Shown here: piece by piece, positions 49,823-59,331 of the stretch
How the letters are laid out: the number at the start of each line of letters is the position of its first letter
How positions within the stretch are numbered: the first letter of the stretch is position 1
Origin: Aquabacterium olei
GTDB lineage: Bacteria > Pseudomonadota > Gammaproteobacteria > Burkholderiales > Burkholderiaceae_C
Assembly (NCBI RefSeq): GCF_003100395.1
Contig: NZ_CP029210.1
Coordinates: forward strand, 744,001 to 808,000
Direction: 5' to 3'
Length of the DNA stretch: 64,000 nucleotides
Notes under the pieces: generated by a model
Seen by the model: only the letters and a program-made list of their open reading frames with translations
What the model was told of the DNA's origin: nothing
The model's database searches: none
Position numbers and translations under genes: made by a program

Positions 49823-50419
49823 ATGTCATTGCTGACCCGCTATCTGCCTTCTCCCGAGGCCCTGCAAGGCCACCGCTGGTTGCGGTGGCTCGGGCCCACG
49901 CTGCAGCATCCCCGGCTGTGGCACATGAGCCGCCGTGGGCTGGCCATGGGGATGGCGGTCGGCATGTTCTTCGGGCTGCTGATTCCGGTGGCCCAGATTC
50001 CGGCCAGCGCAGCCGCGGCCGTGGTGCTGCGCGCGAACCTGCCGGCGGCCGTGGGCAGCACGCTGGTCTCGAACCCGGTGACGTTCGGACCGCTGTATTA
50101 CGGGGCCTGGCACCTGGGCAAGACGATGCTGGGTGAAGAGGTCGCCTCCGGCGAGGCGCCTCCCGCCGTGGCCGCGGCCCGGGATGGCGAGCCCGCCGCC
50201 GAGCCGTCCGCCAGCTGGTGGGAGCGCACCCGGGTTCAACTCGCGGGGGTCGGCAAGCCGCTGCTGCTGGGCCTGCTCGTCATGGCGTGCGGCCTGGGGT
50301 TGCTGACCTACTTCCTCGTGTCGTGGGGGTGGTGGCTGCGCACGCGGCTGCGTCGGCACCGTCGCGTGAAGGCCAGTCTGCGCGCCGCGCGCACGCCCGA
50401 TCGCGTCAGAACAGATTGA
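49823..50419 (+). CDS. DUF2062 membrane protein
   Basis: A 198-residue integral-membrane protein of the DUF2062 family. Features are WHMSRRGLAMGMAVGMFFGLLIPVAQIP near residue 36, a second membrane segment around VSNPVTFGPLYYGAWHLGK, and a C-terminal helix near 155-175 followed by a basic tail. The function is not established for the family, which is often next to cell-envelope genes. It starts at ATG 49823 without a strong ribosome site. Its end overlaps the convergent PAP2 gene by 14 bases. Confidence 0.88.
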   Translation: MSLLTRYLPSPEALQGHRWLRWLGPTLQHPRLWHMSRRGLAMGMAVGMFFGLLIPVAQIPASAAAAVVLRANLPAAVGSTLVSNPVTFGPLYYGAWHLGKTMLGEEVASGEAPPAVAAARDGEPAAEPSASWWERTRVQLAGVGKPLLLGLLVMACGLGLLTYFLVSWGWWLRTRLRRHRRVKASLRAARTPDRVRTD

Positions 50420-51014
50420 GCGTGGCCCAGGCCGACACCGCACCGATGAGCGCGCCGATCAGCACATCGCTGGGGTAGTGCAGCCCGAGCACCACGCGCG
50501 AGAGCGCCACCAGCGCGGCAAACACACCCAGTGGCCACGCGAGCACCGGGTAGTAGGTCGACAGGATCACACCGAAGGCCACGGCATGCAGCGTGTGCCC
50601 GCTGGGAAAGCTGTATTCGTCGAGTGGCCGCGCGCACACGCGGATGCCCGGGCAGGTCTTGAACGGGCGAGGGCGGCCCGTGCCCTGCTTCAGTGCCTTG
50701 TAGATCAGCAGGTTCACGCCGCTCATGCCGGCGAGCCGCAGGGCGCAGTGCAGGCCGGAGGGCCCGCCCCACAACAGCAACGCGGGAAAGGCGAGATACC
50801 ACACCAGCCCGTCTGACAGGCCGCTGACGGCCCGCATGGCGATCAGCACCGAGGGCCACACCGTGGCCCGATGCAGCCAGCGCGCGCAGGTCCGTTCCCA
50901 TTCCAGACAGGTGAGGCTGCCACGGCACAGCCAGGGCCACACCGTGCGGGCGGCGGCCCAGAGTGTCAGTTCAGGCGGCGCGGGCTTGTCTTGTTCCGGG
51001 GGCGTGGCTGCCAT
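50406..51014 (-). CDS. PAP2-family membrane phosphatase
   Basis: A 202-residue membrane phosphatase of the type 2 phosphatidic-acid phosphatase family. All three active-site motifs are present: KALKQGTGRPRP (K-x6-RP), PSGH in YSFPSGHTLHA, and the SR-x5-H-x3-D motif in SRVVLGLHYPSD. It probably acts on undecaprenyl pyrophosphate or on lipid phosphates; the substrate is not decided by sequence. Several hydrophobic helices surround the motifs. The gene overlaps the upstream glycosyltransferase gene by 44 bases on the same strand and is translationally coupled to it. Confidence 0.9.
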   Translation of the reverse strand: MAATPPEQDKPAPPELTLWAAARTVWPWLCRGSLTCLEWERTCARWLHRATVWPSVLIAMRAVSGLSDGLVWYLAFPALLLWGGPSGLHCALRLAGMSGVNLLIYKALKQGTGRPRPFKTCPGIRVCARPLDEYSFPSGHTLHAVAFGVILSTYYPVLAWPLGVFAALVALSRVVLGLHYPSDVLIGALIGAVSAWATLNLF

Positions 51015-52125
51015 GGGCGACCTCCAGGAGGCTGTGTTCGAACTGGCTCAGCACGTGATCCCAGCGGGCCTTCAAGGCCACGGACCGTGCGCGCTGGCGC
51101 TGGGCGGCGGCATGGCGGTGCTGCCAGGCCAGCGCACACGCTGCCGTGATGAACTGTTCGGGGTGCCCCACGGGAATGACCCGGCCGGCCCCACTGCCCT
51201 GGACGAGTTCGGCTGCTGCACCGAGGTCGAAGGCGATCACGGGCAGGCTGCTGGCCAGCGCCTCGAGCACGACGTTGCCGAAGGTGTCGCTCAGCGACGG
51301 GAAGAGGAACAGGTCGGCGGTGGCATAGAACCGCGACAGCGCCATGCCCGACTGCATGCCGACGAAGTGCGCAGCGGGGTAGCGGGCCTGCAGCGTGCGC
51401 CGCGCGGGGCCGTCACCCACGACCACCATGCTGGCGCGCGGCATGCCGGCGCGCACCACCTCGAAGGCCTGCAACGCGAGGTCGACGTTCTTCTCGGCGG
51501 CCAGCCGTCCCACATACAGCAGCAGCGGCGCATCGGGCGGTGCAAACTGGGCCCGCAGGGATTCGCAGTGGTGGCGCGGATGAAACCGCTCCGTGTCGAC
51601 GCCCCGTCCGATCACCTCCAGCTGGCCAAAGCCGGCGCGCGCCAGTTCACGTCGGGCCAGCTCGGTGGGCACGTGGTTGCGCTGTGCGCCATCGTGAAAG
51701 GCGCGCAGGCCGCGCAGCACCACCGGCGATAGCCACGACAGCCCGTAGTGCGCGCTGTAGAGGTGGAAGTTGGTGCGGAAGTCCGTGGTCACCGGGATGT
51801 CGAGTTGCCGCGCGGCGCGCATCGCGGCCCACGCAAGCGGGCCGGGCGTTGCCAGGTGCACCAGGGCTGGCCGCAGCTGCTGCAGGCGGGCACGCACGGC
51901 GGCAGGCCAGGCCAGGCCGAAGCGCAGATCGGGGTACATGGGAATGGGCAGGCCGGCCGTGCGCCACTCGTCGCGGGAGTCCTGTGGGGCTTCGTCCCGC
52001 TGACGAGGTCGGAACAGGCTCACCTGGTGACCCTGTCGCCGCAGGAACGCGACAGTGCGCTCCACGGTGAGCGACACGCCGTTGATCTCGGGCGGATACG
52101 TTTCGGTGAGGTAGACGAGGCGCAC
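50971..52125 (-). CDS. Glycosyltransferase family 4 (GT-B)
   Basis: A 384-residue glycosyltransferase. The N-terminus MRLVYLTETYPPEINGVSLTVER is the usual GT4 start. The C-terminal domain has LLYVGRLAAEKNVDLALQAF near residue 200 and the E-x7-E region in SDTFGNVVLEALASSLPVIAFD near 285. The pattern resembles SqdX/PimB-type enzymes that use nucleotide sugars to glycosylate lipids. The acceptor and sugar are unknown. It is transcribed with the downstream PAP2 phosphatase, which fits glycolipid or undecaprenyl-linked chemistry. It is divergent from the second GT4 gene, with 140 bases between starts. Confidence 0.9.
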   Translation of the reverse strand: MRLVYLTETYPPEINGVSLTVERTVAFLRRQGHQVSLFRPRQRDEAPQDSRDEWRTAGLPIPMYPDLRFGLAWPAAVRARLQQLRPALVHLATPGPLAWAAMRAARQLDIPVTTDFRTNFHLYSAHYGLSWLSPVVLRGLRAFHDGAQRNHVPTELARRELARAGFGQLEVIGRGVDTERFHPRHHCESLRAQFAPPDAPLLLYVGRLAAEKNVDLALQAFEVVRAGMPRASMVVVGDGPARRTLQARYPAAHFVGMQSGMALSRFYATADLFLFPSLSDTFGNVVLEALASSLPVIAFDLGAAAELVQGSGAGRVIPVGHPEQFITAACALAWQHRHAAAQRQRARSVALKARWDHVLSQFEHSLLEVAHGSHAPGTRQARAA

Positions 52126-52265
52126 GGTCGGTCCTTGGGGTCTCCGGCGAGGGGCCCGTCACGGGCAAGTGCTGTTCCCGCTGCCGCAGCGCGACGTGCG
52201 CTCGTCCCGGGCATGCCACTTGCCGAAGCCGGCCACCCCGAAGCCACCTTCTGCCCGAGCTCGCC

Positions 52266-53564
52266 ATGTCCACCTCCAGTGCCCGCAAGATGCCCGCCCG
52301 GCGCGTGGCGATGATCGACATCCCCGACCCTTTACCGGGCGGCCGGGTGCCCCCGGAGCCGGGTGGACATGAGGCGGTGCTGCCCCTGGCCATCGCGATG
52401 GCGCGACAAGGGCATGCCGTCGACATCTACCGCTGCCGTCACGATGCCGCTGAACCGGCTTGTGAAGACGTGCAGACCGGCGTGCGGATCTACCGCGTGG
52501 GCCTGAGCACCGCCTGGCCGCTGGACGATCAGGGAAGCCTGAGCCGAACGGTGATGGCCTTTGCCGACGCGGTGAAACGCACGGCACTCGGGGTGTGGCC
52601 TTGTGACGTGGTGCACGCCTGGGGGGCCCTGGCGGGTCTGGCCGGGCTGCGGCTGACCGCGGGCCGGGTGCTGCCGCTGGTGTGGTCGCCGGATTCGGTC
52701 AGCCTGCAGGGCGACCCCACCCAGTGCAGTGACGCGGTCCTGGCCATCGAGCGCCTGCTGGCCCGCCGTGCGGACGCGGTGCTGTGCCGCAGCGAGCACC
52801 ATCGGGAGACCGTCATCGAGCGTTTCAGTGCGCTGCGTGGTCGCGTGCGCGCCGTGCCCCACGGGGTGGACACGGGCCTGTTTCGCCCGCGGGCGCGCGG
52901 GCCGTTGCGGCGCGCCATGGGCTTGCCGGAAGACGGCCTGCTGGTGCTGTGGGGCCAGCCAGGGGGGGCGGGGAGTGCCAGCCGGCGCGCTTACGCGCCC
53001 TTTTTGCGGGCCCTGCAGAAATTGCCGGCGCATGCATTGAGCCTGTTGCCGCTGGGCATGGCGCCCTTGAGGATGCCGGACGAGCCCTTGCACTGGCTGG
53101 GTGCGCAGCACGCCGGCCTGCAGGGGGCGGCCTTGCGCAGTGCGGCCTGTGCGGCGGCCGATGTGACGGTGCTGCCGGCGGCCGACTGGGATCCGGCCCA
53201 TGTGTGCCCGCGGGAGTCGATGGCCTGCGGCACCCCGGTGCTGGTGCTGCCCTCGCGCGAGGACGAGGAGTTGCGCACTCTGGTGGCCGATGGCGCAGCC
53301 GGCCGCGTGCTGCACCGCGCCCACCCCGATGCATTGCGTGACGAGCTCGCGGATTGGCCCGAGCACCCGCGTGCGGCCGCCACCATGGACATGGGCTGCC
53401 TGCTGCGCGCCCGCACCTTCTTCACGTGGGCACGAGCCGCCGAGCAGACGCTCGCAGCGTACGAGGCGGCGCGTCGTCCGGCCGCCACCCGCGATGAATG
53501 CCGGCCGCTGACCCTGGTGCGCTGCCTGCCCCGCCTGGCCGTGCCGGCGGGAGCCGACGCATGA
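52266..53564 (+). CDS. Glycosyltransferase family 4 (diverged)
   Basis: A 432-residue GT-B glycosyltransferase. The N-terminus has RVAMIDIPDPLPGG and a GGHEAVLPLAIAMARQGH helix. The acceptor-side DAVLCRSEHHRETVIERF and VPHGVDTGLFRPRA motifs are classic GT4. The C-terminal nucleotide-sugar domain is recognised by RESMACGTPVLVLP near residue 318, but the usual VGR-EKG stretch is replaced by LLVLWGQPGGAGSASRR, so it is diverged. It is the first gene of the rightward run GT4-GT9-GT9-UDP-xylose synthase. The stop overlaps the next start by 4 bases (ATGA). Confidence 0.82.
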   Translation: MSTSSARKMPARRVAMIDIPDPLPGGRVPPEPGGHEAVLPLAIAMARQGHAVDIYRCRHDAAEPACEDVQTGVRIYRVGLSTAWPLDDQGSLSRTVMAFADAVKRTALGVWPCDVVHAWGALAGLAGLRLTAGRVLPLVWSPDSVSLQGDPTQCSDAVLAIERLLARRADAVLCRSEHHRETVIERFSALRGRVRAVPHGVDTGLFRPRARGPLRRAMGLPEDGLLVLWGQPGGAGSASRRAYAPFLRALQKLPAHALSLLPLGMAPLRMPDEPLHWLGAQHAGLQGAALRSAACAAADVTVLPAADWDPAHVCPRESMACGTPVLVLPSREDEELRTLVADGAAGRVLHRAHPDALRDELADWPEHPRAAATMDMGCLLRARTFFTWARAAEQTLAAYEAARRPAATRDECRPLTLVRCLPRLAVPAGADA

Positions 53565-54676
53565 GCCCCGCGCCGGTGCCCTCGGCCTGGCGGCACGTGC
53601 TGGTCGTGCGGCTGGACAACATGGGCGATGTGCTGATGTGCACGCCGGCCATGCGCGCGTTGAAGCAGGCGGCGCCCCAGGCAAAGCTGACCCTGCTGAC
53701 CTCTCCCTCCGGGGCCCGCCTGGCCCCTCATCTCGACATGGTCGATGGCGTGACGGTGTTTCGGGCATCGTGGGTCAAGCCCGGGCACACCGGGGTGGTC
53801 GACGACGAGGCCGACCTGGTGAACTGGCTGCGCAGCGAGCGTGTGGATGTGGCCGTGGTCATGACGTCGGCGACGCAAAGCCCCTTGCCCATGGCCATGC
53901 TGTGCCGCATGGCCGGCATCCCGGTGCGCGTCGCCCACGCGCGCGAGAACCCCTACGCGCTGCTGTCGCACTGGCGCCGGGACGTCGACAAGCTCGGGCC
54001 CGGCATGCGGCATGAGGTCGAGCGACAACTGGACCTGGTCGGCACGCTGGGCGTGCCGCGGCCCGACTCGCTGCGGCTGGGCCTCACCGTCCGGGATGCG
54101 GATCGGCTGGCCGCGCGCAACGCGCTGCTGGCGGCCGGCGTGATGCCCGGCGGGCCCTACATCGTCGTCCACCCGGGCGCCACCGCGCCTTCGCGCCGCT
54201 ACCCCGCTGCCATGATGGGCGAGGCTGTGCGCGGCCTGGTGGCCGAGGGCTGGACCTGCGTGTTCTGCGGCAGCGAGGACGAGCGGGAAGCGGTCCGCAC
54301 CGCGCGCGAGGCGATCGCCGGCCCCACCGCCGACCTTTGCGCGCAGCTGACCCTGGGTGAGCTGGCTGCGCTGATCGAAGGTGCCTCGCTGCTCATCGGC
54401 AACAACAGCGGGCCGGCCCACATGGCGGCCGCGCTGGGCACGCCCGTGGTGTGCCTGTATGCGCTGACCAACCCGCAGCACACCCCCTGGCAGGTGCCGG
54501 CTCGTGTGATGAGCCACGACGTGCCCTGCCGGGATTGTCTGCAGAGCGTGTGCCCCCAGCCCGGGCATCCCTGCCTGCGCAACGTGGCGCCACACGACGT
54601 GGCCATCGCAGCCAGGACCTTGCTGGCGCAGCCGCTGGCCCCCGTGGAGCCTGTGCATGCACGCGCCACCTGCTGA
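53561..54676 (+). CDS. Glycosyltransferase family 9 (heptosyltransferase-like)
   Basis: A 371-residue GT9 enzyme related to the LPS heptosyltransferases WaaC/WaaF. Seen are VLVVRLDNMGDVLMCTPAM near residue 14, PGATAPSRRYPAAMMG near 205, and the donor-binding LIGNNSGPAHMAAALGTP near 290. A Cys-rich patch follows (PCRDCLQSVCPQPGHPC). The sugar donor is not settled: GT9 members in such clusters may use sugars other than ADP-heptose. The 4-base ATGA overlap with the preceding GT4 gene and a 20-base overlap with the next GT9 gene show tight coupling. Confidence 0.9.
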   Translation: MSPAPVPSAWRHVLVVRLDNMGDVLMCTPAMRALKQAAPQAKLTLLTSPSGARLAPHLDMVDGVTVFRASWVKPGHTGVVDDEADLVNWLRSERVDVAVVMTSATQSPLPMAMLCRMAGIPVRVAHARENPYALLSHWRRDVDKLGPGMRHEVERQLDLVGTLGVPRPDSLRLGLTVRDADRLAARNALLAAGVMPGGPYIVVHPGATAPSRRYPAAMMGEAVRGLVAEGWTCVFCGSEDEREAVRTAREAIAGPTADLCAQLTLGELAALIEGASLLIGNNSGPAHMAAALGTPVVCLYALTNPQHTPWQVPARVMSHDVPCRDCLQSVCPQPGHPCLRNVAPHDVAIAARTLLAQPLAPVEPVHARATC

Positions 54677-55850
54677 ACCCGGTTCCGACCCGGGCCTTGG
54701 CCCGGTGCGCCGCATTGCGGTGCTGCGTGCGCTGGTGCTGGGCGACATGTTGTGCGCGGTCCCGGCGCTGCAGGCCTTGCGACGGCGCTTCCCGGACGCA
54801 CACATCGCGCTGGTGGGCCTGCCCTGGGCCCGCGAGTGGGTCGGCCGCCTGGCCTGCATCGACGAGTTCATCGAGTTTCCGGGCCACCCGGGCTTGCCCG
54901 AACGGGTGCCCGATGAGACGGCCTGGCCTGCTTTTGTGGCCGACATGCAGGCGCGCCGGCTTGATCTGGCGGTGCAGTTGCATGGCAGCGGGCGGCTCAC
55001 CAACAGCCTGGTGGCGGCGTGGAGCGCGCGCCATGTGGCGGCCTTCCACGAGCCCGATCGCGCGGCGCCCGAGCCGGGGTTGTCGGTGCCCTGGCCCGAG
55101 GCGGGCAGCGAGGCCCAGCGGCTCATGCGCCTGATCGCCGTGCTGGGCGGGCCGGCCTTGCACGAGGGCCCGGCTCGCCCGGCCGATGCGTTTCCCGTGC
55201 GGGATGCCGACCGCGAGGCCGCGCGCGGCCTGCTGCGCGCCCGGGGTGCACCGCCGGGACGGCCCTGGGTGTGCCTGCATGCCGGCGCGCAGTGGCCCTC
55301 TCGGCGCTGGCCGCCTGCCCGGTTTGCCCAGGTGGGCCGGGCGCTGGCCACGGCCCACGACCTCACGCTGGTGCTGACCGGTGTGGCCTCCGAAGGGCCG
55401 GTGGTGGCCGCGCTGGAAGCCGCGCTGCAGGGGCTGGCGCCCGGGCGATGCGTCAACCTCGTGGGCCTGACTCCGCTCTGGACGGTCGGGGCCCTGATCG
55501 AAGGCGCGCGCCTGCTGGTCAGCAACGACACCGGGGTGTCGCACGTGGCAGCGGCGGTGGGCACACCCAGCGTGGTCATCAGTTGTGGTGCCGAAGTGGC
55601 GCGCTGGGCGCCGGGCAGGCCCGAACTGCACCGCGTGCTGTGGGCCGAAGTGCCCTGCCGGCCCTGCACCCACGCGCGTTGCCCCACCGGCCACGAGTGC
55701 GCCATGGCGGTCGGCCCTTGTGATGTGGTGGATCACGCTCTGAGCCTGTTGCGTCGGACGGAGAAGGCCGACGCAAGCCCCACACCCAGCCCTGAACGAA
55801 GTTTCTACCCAGCGACCGTCGATTCGGAGACCCCATGGACACTGCTGTGA
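54657..55850 (+). CDS. Glycosyltransferase family 9 (heptosyltransferase-like)
   Basis: A 397-residue GT9 enzyme, a paralogue of its neighbour. Motifs are [19 protein letters not shown] near residue 20, [18 protein letters not shown] near 204, and [19 protein letters not shown] near 286. The Cys-rich patch [16 protein letters not shown] is shared with the first GT9, which suggests duplication. The last 16 bases overlap the start of the UDP-glucuronate decarboxylase gene. Its C-terminal 30 residues look like tail sequence without family features. A role in adding sequential sugars to a lipid or core oligosaccharide is likely. Confidence 0.9.
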   Translation: MHAPPAEPGSDPGLGPVRRIAVLRALVLGDMLCAVPALQALRRRFPDAHIALVGLPWAREWVGRLACIDEFIEFPGHPGLPERVPDETAWPAFVADMQARRLDLAVQLHGSGRLTNSLVAAWSARHVAAFHEPDRAAPEPGLSVPWPEAGSEAQRLMRLIAVLGGPALHEGPARPADAFPVRDADREAARGLLRARGAPPGRPWVCLHAGAQWPSRRWPPARFAQVGRALATAHDLTLVLTGVASEGPVVAALEAALQGLAPGRCVNLVGLTPLWTVGALIEGARLLVSNDTGVSHVAAAVGTPSVVISCGAEVARWAPGRPELHRVLWAEVPCRPCTHARCPTGHECAMAVGPCDVVDHALSLLRRTEKADASPTPSPERSFYPATVDSETPWTLL

Positions 55851-56968
55851 CCCGATCCATTCTCGTGACCGGCGGTGCCGGCTTTCTGGGGGCGGCGCTG
55901 TGCGAGCGCCTGCTCGAGCAGGGCCACGATGTGCTGTGCGTGGACAACTTCTTCACGGGGCGGCGCGGCCAGGTGGCACACCTGCTGGACCACCCGCGCT
56001 TCGAGCTGATGCGCCACGACGTGACCTTTCCGCTGTACGTCGAGGTCGATGAAATCTACAACCTCGCCTGCCCGGCTTCACCGGTGCATTACCAGCATGA
56101 CCCGGTGAGCACCACCAAGACCAGCGTGCATGGCGCCATCAACATGCTGGGCCTGGCCAAGCGGGTGCGGGCGCGCATCTTCCAGGCGTCGACCAGCGAG
56201 GTGTACGGCGACCCCACCGTGCACCCGCAGCCTGAGGATTACCGTGGCCACGTCAACACCACGGGCCCACGCGCCTGCTACGACGAAGGCAAGCGCTGCG
56301 CCGAAACGCTCTTCTTCGATTACCACCGTCAGCATGGCGTGAAGATCAAGGTGGCCCGCATCTTCAACACGTATGGGCCCGGCATGCACCCGAATGACGG
56401 GCGGGTGGTGTCCAACTTCATCGTCCAGGCGCTGCAGGGCCGTCCCATCACCGTGCATGGGGACGGCAACCAGACCCGTTCCTTCTGCTACCGCGACGAC
56501 CTGATCGAGGCCTGCATCGGCCTGATGGCCACACCGGACGACGTGACCGGGCCGATGAACCTGGGCAACCCGCGGGAGTCGACCATCGGTGAACTCGCCG
56601 AGCTGGTGGTGCGCCTGACGGGGTCGTCGTCGCCGATCGTCGTGCGACCCCTGCCGGTGGACGACCCCATGCAGCGCTGCCCCGACATCACGCTGGCGCG
56701 CGACACCCTGGGCTGGGCGCCGCGCGTGGGCCTGGAGGAAGGGCTGCGGCGGACGATTGCCTATTTCGATGCGCTGCTGTCGGCGGGACCGGACACCCGC
56801 ACGGGCGCGGGCTCGGGCACTGCAGCACAGGGGCTCACCCCCGGGGGCGCTCGAAGTGTGCCGGGCAATCCAGCCATTGCAGGGCAAACCAGCGTTGCGG
56901 GTCCAGCCACACCGGGCCCGGTTGCAAGCCGACCGATTCAGCCAGCGCGCGAAAGCCGGTCAGCGTGA
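55835..56968 (+). CDS. UDP-glucuronate decarboxylase (UDP-xylose synthase)
   Basis: A 377-residue short-chain dehydrogenase/epimerase that should convert UDP-glucuronate to UDP-xylose with a tightly held NAD. The Rossmann loop is [14 protein letters not shown] at about residue 13. The catalytic Ser-Tyr-Lys are in STSEVYGDP and [17 protein letters not shown]. Family-specific segments are [16 protein letters not shown] and [21 protein letters not shown] (the latter in parts). The domain ends near residue 312; about 65 more residues of low-complexity Gly/Ala/Pro/Ser follow, and the last 44 are antisense to egtD. The enzyme supplies a pentose donor for the GT cluster. Confidence 0.93.
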   Translation: MDTAVTRSILVTGGAGFLGAALCERLLEQGHDVLCVDNFFTGRRGQVAHLLDHPRFELMRHDVTFPLYVEVDEIYNLACPASPVHYQHDPVSTTKTSVHGAINMLGLAKRVRARIFQASTSEVYGDPTVHPQPEDYRGHVNTTGPRACYDEGKRCAETLFFDYHRQHGVKIKVARIFNTYGPGMHPNDGRVVSNFIVQALQGRPITVHGDGNQTRSFCYRDDLIEACIGLMATPDDVTGPMNLGNPRESTIGELAELVVRLTGSSSPIVVRPLPVDDPMQRCPDITLARDTLGWAPRVGLEEGLRRTIAYFDALLSAGPDTRTGAGSGTAAQGLTPGGARSVPGNPAIAGQTSVAGPATPGPVASRPIQPARESRSA

Positions 56969-57857
56969 ACTTGTGGGCGCACTCGGTGTGCAGCGATTCG
57001 CCCTCGAGGAAGTCGTAGGTCTCGCCGTCGAGGTGCACCGTCTGCCGGGTCTTGCTCACCAGGTGCATCTCGATGCGCTGGTGTGCCGGGTGATAGCAGG
57101 CGTGGTGGTGGAACTGGTCGGGCAGGAAGTCCGTCTGCAGCTCGCGGTTGGCGCGCGCCAGCAGGTTGCGGTTGAAGGCCGCGGTGATGCCGGCCGCATC
57201 GTTGTAGGCAGCGTGCAGCACCGCCGGGTCCTTCACGAGGTCGATCCCGATCAGCAGACCGCCTCCCGCCAGCGCATGGCCTGCCATTGTGAGGAAGGCC
57301 TGCGCCTGGTCCATGTCGAAGTTGCCGAATGACGAGCCGAGGTACAGGCCCACACGGCGCGCCGCGGGCGGGGCCAGCGGCGGCAGCCGGAACGGCCGCA
57401 TGAAGTCGGCCACCACCGGGCTGACCTCGAGCAGCGGATGGTCCAGCCGCAGGGCGAGCGCCTCGCGCTGAAGGTGGGCGCCGGACACGTCGATGGGGAC
57501 GTAGCGGCGCGGCGCCTGCAGCGCTTCGAGCAGCAGGCGGAACTTGCGGCTGGAGCCGGCCCCGAACTCCACGATGTCGGCATTCGGTCCGATGCGAGCG
57601 GCGATCGCCTCGGCGTGCGCCATCAGGATGCCCATCTCGACGCGTGTCACGTAGTACTCGGGCTGGCGACAGATGGCCTCGAACAGGGCCGAGCCCGCCT
57701 CATCGTAGAAGTGCACGGGCGCGATGCGGCGGGGGCGATGTGCCAGGGCACGGCGCAGGGCGGGGCCGAATTCGTCGCCTTCTGCCGGAGACGGGTGGTA
57801 CAGGGCGGCGGGCGGCGTGCGAGCGGCCTGCCCGGAGGGCCAGGGAAAGGTCTGCAT
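56835..57857 (-). CDS. egtD: L-histidine N-alpha-methyltransferase EgtD
   Basis: EgtD trimethylates histidine to hercynine with SAM, the first step of ergothioneine synthesis. The 340-residue product has a DUF2260-type methyltransferase fold: [15 protein letters not shown] near residue 72, the SAM motif [15 protein letters not shown] near 95, and [11 protein letters not shown] near 170. C-terminal substrate-site features such as [14 protein letters not shown] MHLVSKTRQ and [14 protein letters not shown] are present. It lies 23 bases after egtB on the same strand. Its 3' end overlaps the convergent UDP-xylose synthase gene by 134 bases. Confidence 0.95.
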   Translation of the reverse strand: MQTFPWPSGQAARTPPAALYHPSPAEGDEFGPALRRALAHRPRRIAPVHFYDEAGSALFEAICRQPEYYVTRVEMGILMAHAEAIAARIGPNADIVEFGAGSSRKFRLLLEALQAPRRYVPIDVSGAHLQREALALRLDHPLLEVSPVVADFMRPFRLPPLAPPAARRVGLYLGSSFGNFDMDQAQAFLTMAGHALAGGGLLIGIDLVKDPAVLHAAYNDAAGITAAFNRNLLARANRELQTDFLPDQFHHHACYHPAHQRIEMHLVSKTRQTVHLDGETYDFLEGESLHTECAHKFTLTGFRALAESVGLQPGPVWLDPQRWFALQWLDCPAHFERPRG

Positions 57858-57880
57858 GAGAAGGCGGCCTTCGGGCCGGG

Positions 57881-59176
57881 TCAGAGGTCACGGGCCAGAC
57901 GCACGCCGGTGAACTGCCAGCGCGCGTGCGGGGGGAAGAAGTTGCGGTAGCTGGGGCGGGTCTCCCAGGCGGGCGTGGCCACGCTGGCGCCGCGCAGCAC
58001 CTGCTGACCCACCATGAACTTGCCGTTGTATTCCGCCAGGCTGCCTGGCCAGGGCCGATATCGGGGATAAGGCTCATACGATGAGCGAGTCCACTCCCAC
58101 ACCTGGCCGAGGCCATGTGGCAATGGCCGGGCCGACCAGTCGAGTGGGCCGAGATGACGGGCCCAGGTCTCCCACTCGCCTTCGGTGGGCAGCCGGGCGC
58201 CGGCCCAGGCTGCCACGGCCAGTGCCTCGTGGAAACTCAGATGGCACACCGGTGCGTCGGGGTCGAGCGGCACGCGGCCGTGCAGCCCGAACACGGTCCA
58301 CTGCCCGGCGTGCTCGGCCCATGACAGCGGAGCCTGCCAGCCTTCGGACTGCACCAGCGCCCAGCCGTCGGACGACCACCATTGGGGGTCCTGGTAGCCG
58401 CCTTCGGCCACGAAGCTCAGCATGTCGCGCCCGTTCACCGGTCGGTCGGCCATCGCGAAGTTGCCCACCAACTGCGCATGGGGCGGGCCTTCGTTGTCGA
58501 AGGCCGGCGCGTCGGTCTGATGCCCGATGCAGTAGGTGCCCGCGGCGATCGTGTGCCACGCCAGGGGAGCGGCTGCGCCCGATGCCTCATGCAGCGGGCG
58601 GGACACGCGCAGCGCCGGCTCATCGGGGTGACGCCTGAACAGCGCCAGGGCGTCGGTCAGGATCAGTTCCTGATGCTGTGCTTCGTGCGCCAGGCCGATC
58701 TGCACGAGTTGCTGCAAACGGGGCCATTCGGCATCCGAGGCGGCGTCGATCAGCTGCATCAGCGCGCGGTCGACCTCCTGCCGCCAGACGAGCACCTCGG
58801 CCAGCGAGGGCCGTGTCAGCAGGCCACGCTCGGGCCGCGGGTGGCGCGGGCCGAGTGCCTCATAGTACGAGTTGAACAGGCGATGCCATCCCGGCCGCAG
58901 TGGCGGCACGCCGCCCACCGGCTCCAGCACCACCACTTCGAAGAACCACGTGGTGTGCGCCAGGTGCCACTTGGTGGGGCTGGCGTCGGGCATGGCTTGC
59001 GCGCCCTGGTCCTCCACCGTGAGGCCCTCGGTGCGGGCGGTGGTTTCGCGGCGCACGGTCTCGTAATGCCGGCGCAAGGCGGCGCGCTGCGCGACGCCGT
59101 CTGTCAAGCGCGAAGGCGTCTGACCGGCGAAAGCCGCAGCCACGTCAGAAAGCGGGGCACCGGTGACAGCAGACAT
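57881..59176 (-). CDS. egtB: Ergothioneine sulfoxide synthase EgtB
   Basis: EgtB is a non-heme iron enzyme that joins hercynine to a thiol donor with O2. The 431-residue product has an N-terminal DinB-like iron domain with WHLAHTTWFFE near residue 73 and the metal motif HEAQHQE near 168. A C-terminal formylglycine-generating-enzyme-like domain follows with GEWETWARHLGPLDWSAR and the closing HARWQFTGVRLARD. This is the normal EgtB architecture. No egtA, egtC or egtE is nearby, so the thiol donor (gamma-Glu-Cys or Cys) and the later lyase step must be supplied elsewhere or differ. The 155-base gap to the divergent Mn catalase is a shared control region. Confidence 0.94.
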   Translation of the reverse strand: MSAVTGAPLSDVAAAFAGQTPSRLTDGVAQRAALRRHYETVRRETTARTEGLTVEDQGAQAMPDASPTKWHLAHTTWFFEVVVLEPVGGVPPLRPGWHRLFNSYYEALGPRHPRPERGLLTRPSLAEVLVWRQEVDRALMQLIDAASDAEWPRLQQLVQIGLAHEAQHQELILTDALALFRRHPDEPALRVSRPLHEASGAAAPLAWHTIAAGTYCIGHQTDAPAFDNEGPPHAQLVGNFAMADRPVNGRDMLSFVAEGGYQDPQWWSSDGWALVQSEGWQAPLSWAEHAGQWTVFGLHGRVPLDPDAPVCHLSFHEALAVAAWAGARLPTEGEWETWARHLGPLDWSARPLPHGLGQVWEWTRSSYEPYPRYRPWPGSLAEYNGKFMVGQQVLRGASVATPAWETRPSYRNFFPPHARWQFTGVRLARDL

Positions 59177-59331
59177 GGCGGGAGAGGCAGGAAGACATGG
59201 CCGTTGTCGGCAAGCCGTGTGCCCGGGGCTTCGGTTGCCGCGGGCGCGTGGTACCCGGCAGGATCACCGCTTGCTGCGGCGGTGCAGGCGCCGACTGGTT
59301 GGCGACCCCCCTCAACCCAGAAGGAGATTCC

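Noticed and set aside
52991..55705. A 904-codon minus-strand frame across the glycosyltransferase genes.
   Set aside because: It is a shadow of the GT4 and two GT9 genes. It is Arg/Ser/Ala-rich low-complexity sequence without motifs.
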